From the NCBI RefSeq assembly GCF_900102925.1, contig NZ_FNKI01000006.1, forward strand, positions 45,855 through 109,854: DNA of 64,000 nucleotides, read 5' to 3'. Positions 43,873 through 52,425 of this stretch are shown in pieces; position 1 is the stretch's first letter; each line of letters starts with the position of its first letter. The translations under genes and the position numbers were made by a program. Source of the stretch: Flagellimonas zhangzhouensis (lineage in GTDB: Bacteria > Bacteroidota > Bacteroidia > Flavobacteriales > Flavobacteriaceae). The notes beneath the pieces are model-generated. The model searched no databases, was not told where the DNA came from, and saw nothing but the letters and a program-made list of their open reading frames with translations.

Positions 43873-45405
43873 ATGAAAATTTTAAGATTGATTTTGGGTG
43901 ATCAGCTCAATAGCAACCATAGTTGGTTCAAAAATGTGGATGAGGAAGTTATTTATGTGATGGCTGAAATGCGTCAAGAAACAGACAATGTCAAACACCA
44001 CATTCAAAAAGTGGTCGGGTTTTTCTTGGCGATGCGAAACTTTTCGGAATCTTTGAAGAAAAAAGGACACAGGGTCGAGTACTTTAAAATTTCTGATGGT
44101 AAGAATCCTCAAAACCTTCAAGAAATCATTCAGCAGCTCATCCAAAAGCATGACCTTGAAAAATTTGAATATCAACTTCCCGATGAATATCGTTTGGATC
44201 AACAACTGAAATCTATCTCCCAACAGCTTTCAATACCAACAGAGGCATATGACTCGGAACATTTTTATACTTCTCGAGACGAATTGGGCCAATTCTTTAA
44301 AGCCAAAAAACAGCTATTAATGGAAAGTTTTTATCGCATGATGCGGAAAAAACACAACATCATGATGGTTGGCGACCAACCTGAAGGTGGCAAATGGAAT
44401 TTTGACCAAAGCAATCGAAAAAAATGGGATGGCGAACCAAAAATTCCCAAGGAATTGAATTTTAAAAAAGATGTTACTGAGCTTATCACTGAAATTGAAA
44501 AAGCAGAAGTCACCACCTTTGGCAATATTGACCCTAAAAATTTCAATTGGCCCACTACTCGGAAAGAATGTCAAGAATTACTCAGCTTCTTTTGTGAAAA
44601 ATTAGTGAAACATTTTGGCGACTATCAAGATGCTTTGCATACGGAGGAAAAATACCTGTTTCATTCGAGGTTATCGTTTGCCATGAACAGTAAATTACTT
44701 TCTCCAAAAGAAGTTATTGATACTGTTCTGGATCATTATTATGCGCACAAAGGTGAAATTAACATCTCCCAAGTTGAAGGCTTTGTGCGTCAAATATTAG
44801 GTTGGCGGGAATACATGCGAGGTGTTTATTGGAAAAAAATGCCCAACTATTCCAAATTGAACCATTTAGAAAACCATAACCCGCTTCCTAAATTCTTCTG
44901 GGACGGCAATACCAAAATGAACTGTCTTAAGAAAGCCATTGGACAAAGCTTGGACGATGCCTATGCACACCATATTCAAAGATTGATGGTGATAGGTAAT
45001 TTTGCCCTCCTCACCCAAACCAATCCAGACGAAGTGGATGCATGGTATTTAGGAGTGTATATCGACGCCTTGGAATGGGTGGAAATCACCAATACCAGAG
45101 GCATGAGTCAATATGCGGATGGTGGACTTGTGGCCACCAAACCCTACGTGAGCAGTGCCAACTATATTAATAAGATGGGGAACTATTGTAAAAATTGTTA
45201 TTACAGTCATTCCAAAAAAATAGGAAAAAAGGCCTGCCCGTTGAATGCGCTGTATTGGAATTTCTTGCATGAAAAACGTCCCTTCTTTGAAGAAAACCCC
45301 AGGATGGGAATGATGCTTCGTTTATTGGATAAAAAAGACCCTGAAGAATTAAATGCCCTTTCCGAAAGAGCTGAGAAAATCATTAAAAATCCTGACGCTT
45401 TTTAA
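43873..45405 (+). CDS. Iron-sulfur (6-4) photolyase (FeS-BCP, PhrB-like)
   Basis: A 510-residue photolyase-related protein: LRLILGDQLNSNHSWF at the N terminus, YWKKMPNYS, and the C-terminal cluster region NYCKNCYYSHS then KKACPLNALYW. Cysteines 351, 439, 442 and 455 match the spacing of the four [4Fe-4S] ligands of Agrobacterium PhrB (350, 438, 441, 454), so it is a bacterial (6-4) photolyase of the FeS-BCP class. The open frame extends upstream into Cry-DASH; ATG 43873 is chosen. Gap to Cry-DASH is four bases. Confidence 0.95.
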   Translation: MKILRLILGDQLNSNHSWFKNVDEEVIYVMAEMRQETDNVKHHIQKVVGFFLAMRNFSESLKKKGHRVEYFKISDGKNPQNLQEIIQQLIQKHDLEKFEYQLPDEYRLDQQLKSISQQLSIPTEAYDSEHFYTSRDELGQFFKAKKQLLMESFYRMMRKKHNIMMVGDQPEGGKWNFDQSNRKKWDGEPKIPKELNFKKDVTELITEIEKAEVTTFGNIDPKNFNWPTTRKECQELLSFFCEKLVKHFGDYQDALHTEEKYLFHSRLSFAMNSKLLSPKEVIDTVLDHYYAHKGEINISQVEGFVRQILGWREYMRGVYWKKMPNYSKLNHLENHNPLPKFFWDGNTKMNCLKKAIGQSLDDAYAHHIQRLMVIGNFALLTQTNPDEVDAWYLGVYIDALEWVEITNTRGMSQYADGGLVATKPYVSSANYINKMGNYCKNCYYSHSKKIGKKACPLNALYWNFLHEKRPFFEENPRMGMMLRLLDKKDPEELNALSERAEKIIKNPDAF

Positions 45406-45484
45406 TTTTAACAATTCCTTAAAATCTTATGGCACCCAAGTTGTCGTATATAATATAAATATTCCGCTTCGGCGCCTATATATA

Positions 45485-45518
45485 AAAAGTCCTTCACAAC
45501 AAGTTGCGAAGGACTTTT
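45485..45518. terminator. Bidirectional intrinsic terminator
   Basis: AAAAGTCCTTC (45485-45495) pairs with GAAGGACTTTT (45508-45518), and the inner CAAC/GTTG extends the stem. It lies between the photolyase gene and the convergent clpP. Confidence 0.85.
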
Positions 45519-45540
45519 CACTTTTTAATCGTTATTTGGT

Positions 45541-46089
45541 TTATTCCAAAATGCCGTCCACGATTCCGTATTCCAAGGATTCCTCAGCTCCCATCCAATA
45601 ATCACGATCAAAATCTTTCATGATTTTTTCAAAGGATTGACCACAGTTATCGGCCAAAATTTTGGCACCCAATTCCTTGGTCTTGATAATTTCCTTTGCC
45701 TGGATCTCAATATTCGAAGCTTGTCCCCTTGCTCCACCACTCGGTTGGTGAATCATAACTCGGGCATGGGGTTGAATAAACCTTCTCCCCTTTTCTCCCA
45801 CAGATAAAAGAATGGAACCCATAGAGGCCGCCAAACCAGAACATACGGTAGAAACAGGGCTTTTTATTTGTTTGATGGTATCGTAAATCGCAAAGCCAGA
45901 GGTTACATAACCCCCTGGGCTATTGATGATCAATTGAATTTCTTTGTGGTTCTGAAGATCTAGATAAAGTAATCTATCTATAACGTGCTTGGCAGAATCG
46001 TCATCTACCTGCCCCCATAAAAACACTTTACGTTCTTCCAGTAACCTTTCTTGGATCAATTCCTGAACTTTTCCTTTTTTTGAACTCAT
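45541..46089 (-). CDS. clpP: ATP-dependent Clp protease proteolytic subunit
   Basis: A 182-residue serine protease subunit with catalytic Ser89 (GLAASMGSILL), His114 (MIHQPSGGARGQASNIEIQ) and Asp163 (DRDYWM). INSPGGYVTSG is the substrate-binding strand. It starts MSSKKGKVQELIQERLLEE and lacks a long propeptide. The open frame reaches 46113, but that ATG would lie within the -7 element at 46111-46118, so 46089 is preferred. It appears to be a second-type ClpP of the kind found in Bacteroidota beside the main copy, which I cannot confirm here. Confidence 0.93.
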   Translation of the reverse strand: MSSKKGKVQELIQERLLEERKVFLWGQVDDDSAKHVIDRLLYLDLQNHKEIQLIINSPGGYVTSGFAIYDTIKQIKSPVSTVCSGLAASMGSILLSVGEKGRRFIQPHARVMIHQPSGGARGQASNIEIQAKEIIKTKELGAKILADNCGQSFEKIMKDFDRDYWMGAEESLEYGIVDGILE

Positions 46090-46110
46090 TATCGTACTTG
46101 TTGTAAGCTT

Positions 46111-46118
46111 CAAAAATA
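46111..46118 (-). promoter_or_regulatory. -7 promoter element TATTTTTG for clpP
   Basis: Exact TAnnTTTG match on the minus strand ending 21 bases before the clpP ATG at 46089. It overlaps the alternative upstream ATG and so decides the start. Confidence 0.6.
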
Positions 46119-46156
46119 ATCAAATTCCAAGGAAATTTAACCACATGATCATCACA

Positions 46157-46993
46157 TTACCTTGATTGCGATTTTATCTCCACTTTTTGCGATACCACAT
46201 CCTTGATTGGAATCACAAATTTGCCCGTTTCGGTCAAAAGGGTAAGACTGTTATTTTCAATGGCCTCAATGACCCCTTCGTTTTCCCCGATCACAATTTT
46301 ATCGCCCACGGCATAGTTCTTACGGGTATAAAAGGATTTTAATATATCGGATACCACATCTCTACTTCCCAAACCAATTCCCAATGAAAAGGCCAATAGG
46401 AAAGAGCCCAACACCATGGTAATGTTGTTTGTGATTATGGTAGTGTCCACACCTGCTTGGTTCAATGCCGTAATGGACATAAAAATGACAATTACATAGA
46501 ACAACAGATTGCTCACAATATTGGAGCCACCGAACTCAAAGGAATCGAACACCCTTTTTACGGTACTCTTCACAAAGTTCCCAATGTAAAAACCAATCAT
46601 TAACAATACCAAAGCGCTAAAGAAACGTGGCAAATAATGTAAAAGGTTACCTATTTCCACCGAAATTATGGTCCAATTCAAAATATCGGCGGCCACAATT
46701 AAAAAGGCCAGTACCAAAAGCCATTTTACAAAGCCCAATATGATTTTAATGACATCGATGCTAAAATCGCCTTTTCCTGCCATTTCCATGCCATTGATCT
46801 TGTCGTTGAGCATATCCACTTTGGCCAATTTCAAAATCTTTCCCAATAAAAATAGTACCAGTTTAATGAATAGCCATCCAACAATGAGTACCACAATGGC
46901 TCCTAGAATTTTCGGAAAAACCTTTGCGATCTCCTTACCCATGCTGGAAAGCGATTCGAGGGTAACATCTTTCCAATTGTTGATTGTTTCCAT
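46157..46993 (-). CDS. Small-conductance mechanosensitive channel (MscS family)
   Basis: A 278-residue membrane protein with transmembrane helices in about residues 15-200, the pore-lining helix region near NMVLGSFLLAFSLGIGLGSRDVVSDILKSF, and the beta-domain GDKIVIGENEGVIEAIENNSLTLLTETGKFVIP. It releases ions under osmotic downshock. It is the third gene in a unit with an ECF sigma factor and a 62-residue protein on the same strand. Confidence 0.88.
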   Translation of the reverse strand: METINNWKDVTLESLSSMGKEIAKVFPKILGAIVVLIVGWLFIKLVLFLLGKILKLAKVDMLNDKINGMEMAGKGDFSIDVIKIILGFVKWLLVLAFLIVAADILNWTIISVEIGNLLHYLPRFFSALVLLMIGFYIGNFVKSTVKRVFDSFEFGGSNIVSNLLFYVIVIFMSITALNQAGVDTTIITNNITMVLGSFLLAFSLGIGLGSRDVVSDILKSFYTRKNYAVGDKIVIGENEGVIEAIENNSLTLLTETGKFVIPIKDVVSQKVEIKSQSR

Positions 46994-47026
46994 AGTTGTT
47001 GTTTATTTATAGTGTTCTGTTTGATT

Positions 47027-47215
47027 TTAGTTGTCGCCCATGGTCCTGAAAAGTTTACGAAGGGCACTACCGAGATTGGTGGAGAACAACGAAGCCATAT
47101 CCATGATCAACTTTGCGGCCGCAATGTCGTTCATCACCTTTTTCTTCATGTGTGGAGGCACTTCCTTCAGGGAGGCTTCCAACTCTTTGAACGGGTTTTT
47201 GTGTTGCTCTGCCAT
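47027..47215 (-). CDS. Conserved small helical protein
   Basis: A 62-residue, largely alpha-helical soluble protein (MAEQHKNPFKELEASLKEVP, then IAAAKLIMDMASLFSTNLGSALRKLF). It follows the sigma gene with no intergenic base (sigma stop ends at 47216) and precedes mscS. No domain is recognised. Being held between a sigma factor and a channel suggests a small regulator or partner of one of them, without direct evidence. Confidence 0.75.
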   Translation of the reverse strand: MAEQHKNPFKELEASLKEVPPHMKKKVMNDIAAAKLIMDMASLFSTNLGSALRKLFRTMGDN

Positions 47216-47845
47216 CTAATCCAGGGTGTTATAGATTTCCACTAATCTTTCCTTAGCGCGTTTCAACCTCATTTTTGCAGCACTTTCGCCTATATCCATC
47301 AAGTGTACCAAATCTTTAATGCTGGCCCCATCTTGGTATTTCAGCAATAAAATGGACTTGTCCTCTGCCGATATCAGTTCCAAAGATTTCTGAAGCTTGT
47401 CTGTTTTCATCTGATACAAGCTTTGATCTGGAATTTCCTCGGTCAGTTTATGTTCCGAATCATCAACCTGAACGGATTGATCGTTCATTTTGCGTTGTTT
47501 ATTGCGGTTGACATAGTTAACACAGAAATTATAAGTAAAGGAATATAGCCAAGTAGAGAACTTGGACTTTCCCTTGAATGTTCGAAGTTTAATAAAGAGC
47601 TGTAAGAATACATCTTGTGTTAAATCTTCTGCTTCGTCGTCGGATTTTGCAAACCCGTAACACTTGTTATATACCATTTTGGCATAGCGATCGTATAATT
47701 TACCGAATAGCAAAGGATCGTTGGTCGCAACAATCTGTTTCACTAATTCCTCATCGGACAGATGGGCATAAAGATCTTCCGTTTCCAAAAACTTTTTGTC
47801 GGGGTTACTTATAAGTATTAGAAACAGATGTTTTAAAAAAGTCAC
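47216..47845 (-). CDS. ECF RNA polymerase sigma factor
   Basis: A 209-residue sigma factor: region 2 (YDRYAKMVYNKCYGFAKSDDEAEDLTQDVFLQLF, then FSTWLYSFTYNFCVNYVNR) and region 4 (ISAEDKSILLLKYQDGASIKDLVHLM, ESAAKMRLKRAKERL). The start is GTG at 47845. It lies 35 bases after the predicted transcription start given by the -7 at 47888-47895. It heads the sigma-62aa-mscS unit; no anti-sigma gene is adjacent. Confidence 0.88.
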   Translation of the reverse strand: MTFLKHLFLILISNPDKKFLETEDLYAHLSDEELVKQIVATNDPLLFGKLYDRYAKMVYNKCYGFAKSDDEAEDLTQDVFLQLFIKLRTFKGKSKFSTWLYSFTYNFCVNYVNRNKQRKMNDQSVQVDDSEHKLTEEIPDQSLYQMKTDKLQKSLELISAEDKSILLLKYQDGASIKDLVHLMDIGESAAKMRLKRAKERLVEIYNTLD

Positions 47846-47887
47846 TCGGTTGGGTTATTTTTATTTCGCTTTTCACAAAATGGGGCG

Positions 47888-47895
47888 CAAAAGTA
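47888..47895 (-). promoter_or_regulatory. -7 promoter element TACTTTTG for the sigma-mscS unit
   Basis: Exact TAnnTTTG match on the minus strand, 42 bases upstream of the GTG at 47845. It lies in the same divergent gap as the plus-strand element at 47909-47916, so the two promoters are 13 bases apart. Confidence 0.55.
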
Positions 47896-47908
47896 ATGTA
47901 ATTCATGG

Positions 47909-47916
47909 TATATTTG
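47909..47916 (+). promoter_or_regulatory. -7 promoter element TATATTTG for the DUF6503 gene
   Basis: Exact TAnnTTTG match ending 14 bases before the ATG at 47931. Confidence 0.6.
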
Positions 47917-47930
47917 GTTAAAAACCAGAC

Positions 47931-48611
47931 ATGAAGACCCTATATTTTACCGCCATCTGTGCCCTTTTATTTTTTTCAGCCTGTAAAACGGAACCAAAAA
48001 AGGAGGAAAAAACAGTGACCCCCGAAAAAACTATTCCCGAAAAGATTGCAGCTGCACACGGCTTCGATAATTGGAAAAATGTTAAGGAAATCACCTTTAC
48101 CTTTAACGTGGACAGAGATTCCATGCATTTTGAACGCAGCTGGAAATGGGAACCGAAAGCCAATGTGGTCACTGCCATTTCAGGACCTGACACTTTAGTG
48201 TACAATAGAAATTCTATGGATAGCATAGCCCTAAAAACCAATGGCGGCTTTATTAATGACAGGTATTGGTTGATGGCCCCTTTTAATTTGATGTGGGATT
48301 CCAAAAGCTATAGTTTTGAGCATACTGTGGATGTACAAGCACCCATAAGCGGTGAATCTATGCAAAAACTTACCATTGTATATGCCAATGAAGGCGGTTA
48401 TACTCCTGGTGATGCTTACGATTTTTACTTTAAAGATGATAACATTATCCGTGAGTGGGCCTACCGAAAATCAAACCAAGAAGAACCCAACTTAGTTTCC
48501 ACTTGGGAAGACTATGAGGATATGGACGGCTTGCAAATCGCCAAGCAACACAACCGACCTGAAGGTGGCACTAATTTATACTTTACAGGACTTTCTGTAA
48601 CCATGGAATAA
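47931..48611 (+). CDS. DUF6503-like lipoprotein
   Basis: A 226-residue lipoprotein (signal ending LLFFSAC, acylated Cys18) with a mature domain starting IAAAHGFDNWKNVKEITFTFNVDR, which I associate with the DUF6503 family of Bacteroidota. The fold appears to be mainly beta strands, like outer-membrane lipoprotein-sorting or LolA-type proteins. Function is unknown. A strong terminator follows. Confidence 0.8.
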   Translation: MKTLYFTAICALLFFSACKTEPKKEEKTVTPEKTIPEKIAAAHGFDNWKNVKEITFTFNVDRDSMHFERSWKWEPKANVVTAISGPDTLVYNRNSMDSIALKTNGGFINDRYWLMAPFNLMWDSKSYSFEHTVDVQAPISGESMQKLTIVYANEGGYTPGDAYDFYFKDDNIIREWAYRKSNQEEPNLVSTWEDYEDMDGLQIAKQHNRPEGGTNLYFTGLSVTME

Positions 48612-48651
48612 TAAATCACGGTTTATTTTAGAACCAACTATTAAAATATAC

Positions 48652-48692
48652 AAACCCCTTTCTGCTTGGACTATATAAGCAGAAAGGGGTTT
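48652..48692 (+). terminator. Intrinsic terminator with a 16-bp stem
   Basis: AAACCCCTTTCTGCTT (48652-48667) pairs exactly with AAGCAGAAAGGGGTTT (48677-48692) over a nine-base loop, followed by CACTTTTA. It ends the DUF6503 unit. The stem is unusually long; the rest of the 250-base gap shows no promoter match. Confidence 0.85.
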
Positions 48693-48861
48693 CACTTTTA
48701 TAGCTTGCTTAAGTTCAATTTGAAAGCTTGTAAAACATTCATATCTTGTATATTGAACATTCGAATTTTCAAGGCAATGAAATGTGAGATAACCAGATGT
48801 TGGAATATACATCTTGTTTCTTGCGTAGTTTCACAATTGAATTTTACCAACCAAATAATCA

Positions 48862-50355
48862 ATGATAACATTAATTGAAAGAGCCGCTACTTTCCCTAAA
48901 CGTACGGCAATCAAAAGTGGAGGGCATAGTTACACCTACCAAACACTTTTGGACAAATCCAAAGACGTAGCACTTAGTATACTTGATGGACAAATAGACC
49001 TCAATGGGGCACGAATAGCCTTTCTTGTTCCCGCAAGTTTTACATACGCTGCGACCCAATGGGGCATTTGGAGAGCTGGGGGCATTGCAGTTCCGCTTTG
49101 CGAAAAACACCCTTTGCCTTCCATAGAATATATCCTAAACGATACTCAAGCATCCACCCTTATTTTATCAGAGGAATTTGAATCCTTGCTGGCGCCACTT
49201 TTTGATAAAACTGAAATTCGTTTTATTCGGTTTTCTGAAATAACAGCCAAAAAAGGAGAATTGCCCGATGTTCAAACAGACCGTAGTGCCCTGATCCTAT
49301 ACACCAGTGGAACAACTGGAGCACCAAAAGGAGTGGTGACGACCCACGATAATATAGAAGCTCAAATCACCACATTGGTGGAATCTTGGCAATGGAACAA
49401 AGATGACCATGTACTCAATGTACTCCCGTTGCACCATGTACACGGTATCATCAATATGCTGAGTTGCGCACTTTGGAGTGGAGCCTGCTGCGAATTCCTT
49501 CCCAAATTCAATCCAGAAGAGGTATATCAGGCGTTCACCAAAGGTGAAGTAAACGTTTTTATGGCAGTACCTACCATTTATTTCAAATTGATAGCTTACT
49601 ATAATGAATTAGCTCCTGCCGTGCAGGAATCGATTTCAAAACACCTTAAAAAGTTTAGACTTATGGTATCTGGGTCCGCCGCCCTTCCCATCAGTGTTTT
49701 GGAACAATGGAAAGAAATAAGTGGGCATACTTTATTGGAAAGATATGGAATGACCGAGATGGGCATGGCCATTAGCAACCCATACAACGGCACTCGTAAG
49801 CCTGGTCATATTGGACAACCTTTACCAGGAGTAGAAATACTTTTGGGTGACTCAGACCATCAACCTGTACAAAATGGAGAACCAGGTGAAATCCTAATCA
49901 AGGGTCCCAATGTATTCAAAGAATATTGGAACAAACCCAAGGCAACCGAGGAGGCCTTCACTCCAGATGGGTGGTTTAAATCGGGTGATATTGCCATTTG
50001 GGATGGTGACAGCATAAAAATTCTCGGTAGAAATTCTGTGGACATTATAAAGTCTGGAGGTTATAAAATCTCTGCCTTGGAAATAGAAGAAGTCCTTCGA
50101 AAACACTCCAATATTAAAGATTGTGGAGTTGTCGGAATTCCTGATTTGGAATGGGGAGAAATAATTGGTGCCGCCATAGTTTCCGAAACAGATGACTTTG
50201 ATGTTGAGGAGTTAAAATCGTGGTTGAACGATAAACTGCCTGGTTACAAAACACCAAGAAAATATTTGATCATGTCCGATTTGCCCAGAAATGTAATGGG
50301 CAAGGTCACCAAGAACAATATCAAGGAGTTATTTACCAACAACCAACAGAACTAA
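48862..50355 (+). CDS. matB: Malonyl-CoA synthetase-like acyl-CoA ligase
   Basis: A 497-residue AMP-forming ligase: LYTSGTTGAPKG (about 146-157) for AMP binding, LPLHHVHGIINMLSCALWSG, VFMAVPTIYFKLIAYY, LLERYGMTEMGM, and C-terminal KSGGYKISALEIEEVL with GKVTKNNI. The HVHG and FMAVPTIY segments match ACSF3/MatB, which make malonyl-CoA or methylmalonyl-CoA from the free diacid. The stop overlaps the madL start, and MadLM are malonate carriers, which strongly supports malonate as the substrate. No decarboxylase gene is present. Confidence 0.9.
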   Translation: MITLIERAATFPKRTAIKSGGHSYTYQTLLDKSKDVALSILDGQIDLNGARIAFLVPASFTYAATQWGIWRAGGIAVPLCEKHPLPSIEYILNDTQASTLILSEEFESLLAPLFDKTEIRFIRFSEITAKKGELPDVQTDRSALILYTSGTTGAPKGVVTTHDNIEAQITTLVESWQWNKDDHVLNVLPLHHVHGIINMLSCALWSGACCEFLPKFNPEEVYQAFTKGEVNVFMAVPTIYFKLIAYYNELAPAVQESISKHLKKFRLMVSGSAALPISVLEQWKEISGHTLLERYGMTEMGMAISNPYNGTRKPGHIGQPLPGVEILLGDSDHQPVQNGEPGEILIKGPNVFKEYWNKPKATEEAFTPDGWFKSGDIAIWDGDSIKILGRNSVDIIKSGGYKISALEIEEVLRKHSNIKDCGVVGIPDLEWGEIIGAAIVSETDDFDVEELKSWLNDKLPGYKTPRKYLIMSDLPRNVMGKVTKNNIKELFTNNQQN

Positions 50356-50735
50356 TGAAAATTTACGGAGTCGCACTTTTGGCAGCATGTTTTCTGCTGG
50401 GAAAACTTTTGGGGCGCCTTTTGGGGCACTTGTTGAATATTAACAGTGACATAGGTGGAGTCGGATTTGCCATGTTTTTGTTGATGACCTCCAGCATTTA
50501 TCTCCGAAAAAAGAAGTGGCTGGTTTTAGAAACAGAAAAAGGGATTTGGTTTTGGAGCGCAATGTACATTCCAATTATTGTAGCAATGACCTCCACATTG
50601 AATGTTAAGGCTGCGCTTTCTGGAGGTGTTTTGGCGGTTGTTCTGGGTATAGCCGCCACAGCTATTTGCATGTTCATGGTTCCTGTAATTTCCAAGATTG
50701 GAAGAGAAAAAAGCATTGATTCCCAAAATAAATAG
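50355..50735 (+). CDS. madL: Malonate transporter subunit MadL
   Basis: A 126-residue membrane protein with about four hydrophobic helices, beginning MKIYGVALLAACFLLGKLLG and containing INSDIGGVGFAMFLLM, features I know from the MadL family. With MadM it forms a sodium-dependent malonate carrier. Its ATG shares one base with the matB stop (TAATG). Confidence 0.9.
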   Translation: MKIYGVALLAACFLLGKLLGRLLGHLLNINSDIGGVGFAMFLLMTSSIYLRKKKWLVLETEKGIWFWSAMYIPIIVAMTSTLNVKAALSGGVLAVVLGIAATAICMFMVPVISKIGREKSIDSQNK

Positions 50736-50738
50736 CCT

Positions 50739-51485
50739 ATGGAAATCATTAACACGGTTATTGGAAAAAACGGATTGGTATTTGCCTTCCTTTGTGTTGG
50801 GATTATCATGCTGTTTTCCACTTGGGTTTCAAAATATGTTACCAATAAAAAGATTCCAGGTGTGGCCATTGCAATCATTATTGGACTTTCCCTTGCATTT
50901 TTGGGTGATGAAAAAGGAATTTCAAACATTCCCCTTTTTGCTGGGATGGCAATACTTGGTGGACCCATGCTACGCGATTTTGCTGTTGTGGCCACTGCGA
51001 TGAGCGCCGATCTATCAAAAATAAGACAGGCAGGTTTGGCAGGATTGGTCGCATTGGTGATGGGGGTTTCCATTTCATTCATCATTGGCGTTTTAATTGG
51101 GTTAAGTATGGGCTATACCAATATTGAAAGCCTTACCACCATAGGTGCTGGAGCCTGCACCTATATTGTGGGACCAGTTACGGGTACGGCCCTTGGAGCA
51201 AGTTCCGATGTAATTGCCATTAGTGTGGCAACAGGAGTAGTCAAGACCATTTTCACAACCATTTGCACTCCCTTGGTCGCCAAAAAAATTCAATTGGACA
51301 ACCCGCATGCCGCCATCGTTTTTGGCGGGTTGTTGGGAACCACTAGTGGTGTTGTAGCAGGACTTGCCGCCACTGATGAAGAATTAGTGCCCTATGGCGC
51401 ATTGACCTCTACCTTTTATACAGGATTGGGATGTCTTTTATGCCCTTCCCTATTTTATGTTATTCTGAGGGCCATATTTCTGTAA
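50739..51485 (+). CDS. madM: Malonate transporter subunit MadM
   Basis: A 248-residue membrane protein of about seven to eight helices. IGAGACTYIVGPVTGTALGASSDVI and GGLLGTTSGVVAGLAATDEELVPYG are typical of MadM. It lies three bases after madL. Together, matB-madL-madM take up and activate malonate. In Malonomonas the carrier accompanies a decarboxylase instead. Confidence 0.92.
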   Translation: MEIINTVIGKNGLVFAFLCVGIIMLFSTWVSKYVTNKKIPGVAIAIIIGLSLAFLGDEKGISNIPLFAGMAILGGPMLRDFAVVATAMSADLSKIRQAGLAGLVALVMGVSISFIIGVLIGLSMGYTNIESLTTIGAGACTYIVGPVTGTALGASSDVIAISVATGVVKTIFTTICTPLVAKKIQLDNPHAAIVFGGLLGTTSGVVAGLAATDEELVPYGALTSTFYTGLGCLLCPSLFYVILRAIFL

Positions 51486-51567
51486 TGCAATTAATTGAAG
51501 TTGAAATAAACGAATAGAACTTAAAGTACAGATAAAAGCTCCTCTCATTTCCAATCGAACCCCTTTA

Positions 51568-52413
51568 ATGAAAAAATCACTTTTCACTTTACTCTTTATT
51601 TTTTTAGGGTGCCTGTACATTTCATGCAATCCATCTAAACCTGAAAGCCCCGAAGAAAAAGAGGAGGAAAAAGACACCTTTATAATAGCTTCTGATATCT
51701 TGGGTGAAAACCGTTCCTGTCTAATCAGCCTGCCTGATGGATACTTTGATGAGTCCGAAAAAGAGGAAAACTATCCCTTAATCATTGTATTGGATGGCAA
51801 TGTCTTTTTTGAAACAACTACTGGAGTGGTTCAATTTATGAGTTCAAATACGAATAGAAATTATTTAATGCCAAAAAGCATTATTGTTGCCATTGAAAAT
51901 GTGGACCGAGAACGGGATTTTACAGTCACCAAACTGAAGACCAAACGTCCAAACACTATGGGAGGAGGGAAAAAGTTTTTAGATTTCATACAAAAAGAAT
52001 TACTACCTTATCTTAATGAAAATTATAGAATCAGCCAGTCCAAAACGCTCATAGGGCACTCGTTGGGAGGGCTGTTGACATTAAACGCTTACATAGATGA
52101 AAACAGCATTTTTGACGCCTACATCGCAATAGACCCAAGCCTTTGGTGGGATGAGAGAATGATAAAAAACAAAGTGGACTCGATTCCTGTAACATCATTA
52201 AAGAAAAAATTATTTATTGCCACAGCCAACCAAGGTGAAGCAAATTACGAGCGCAATAAAAAACGACACGACATCTTTTATTCGCTATTAAATGAAAGAA
52301 TGGAAGGAGATACTGCTGTTTCCATACAGTATTATGAAAACGAAAATCACAGATCTGTTCCTTTAAAGGCTATCTATGATGGGCTAAAATACTTGAATGC
52401 TGAAACCCAATAA
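51568..52413 (+). CDS. Esterase of the alpha/beta-hydrolase (Fes/IroE-like) family, lipoprotein
   Basis: A 281-residue surface lipoprotein (signal ending YISC, acylated Cys19) with an esterase fold: YPLIIVLDGNVFF, IGHSLGGLLTL with the nucleophile Ser, and the late ENENHRSVPLKA with candidate catalytic His. Related proteins hydrolyse feruloyl esters, siderophore esters or S-formylglutathione. The substrate here is unknown. It lies 82 bases after madM and may belong to another unit. Confidence 0.82.
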   Translation: MKKSLFTLLFIFLGCLYISCNPSKPESPEEKEEEKDTFIIASDILGENRSCLISLPDGYFDESEKEENYPLIIVLDGNVFFETTTGVVQFMSSNTNRNYLMPKSIIVAIENVDRERDFTVTKLKTKRPNTMGGGKKFLDFIQKELLPYLNENYRISQSKTLIGHSLGGLLTLNAYIDENSIFDAYIAIDPSLWWDERMIKNKVDSIPVTSLKKKLFIATANQGEANYERNKKRHDIFYSLLNERMEGDTAVSIQYYENENHRSVPLKAIYDGLKYLNAETQ

Positions 52414-52425
52414 AACTAAGTTTAC

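Noticed and set aside
45440..45482. AT-rich near-palindrome (TATATA blocks around GCTTCGGCGCC)
   Set aside because: The arms pair poorly and the AT content makes such symmetry expected.
48666..48878. 70-residue frame in the gap before matB
   Set aside because: It begins within the terminator hairpin, overlaps the matB start and has unlikely composition.
50498..51085. 195-residue open frame on the minus strand across the madL-madM junction
   Set aside because: It is antisense to two well-supported membrane protein genes; hydrophobic codons on one strand generate long open frames on the other.
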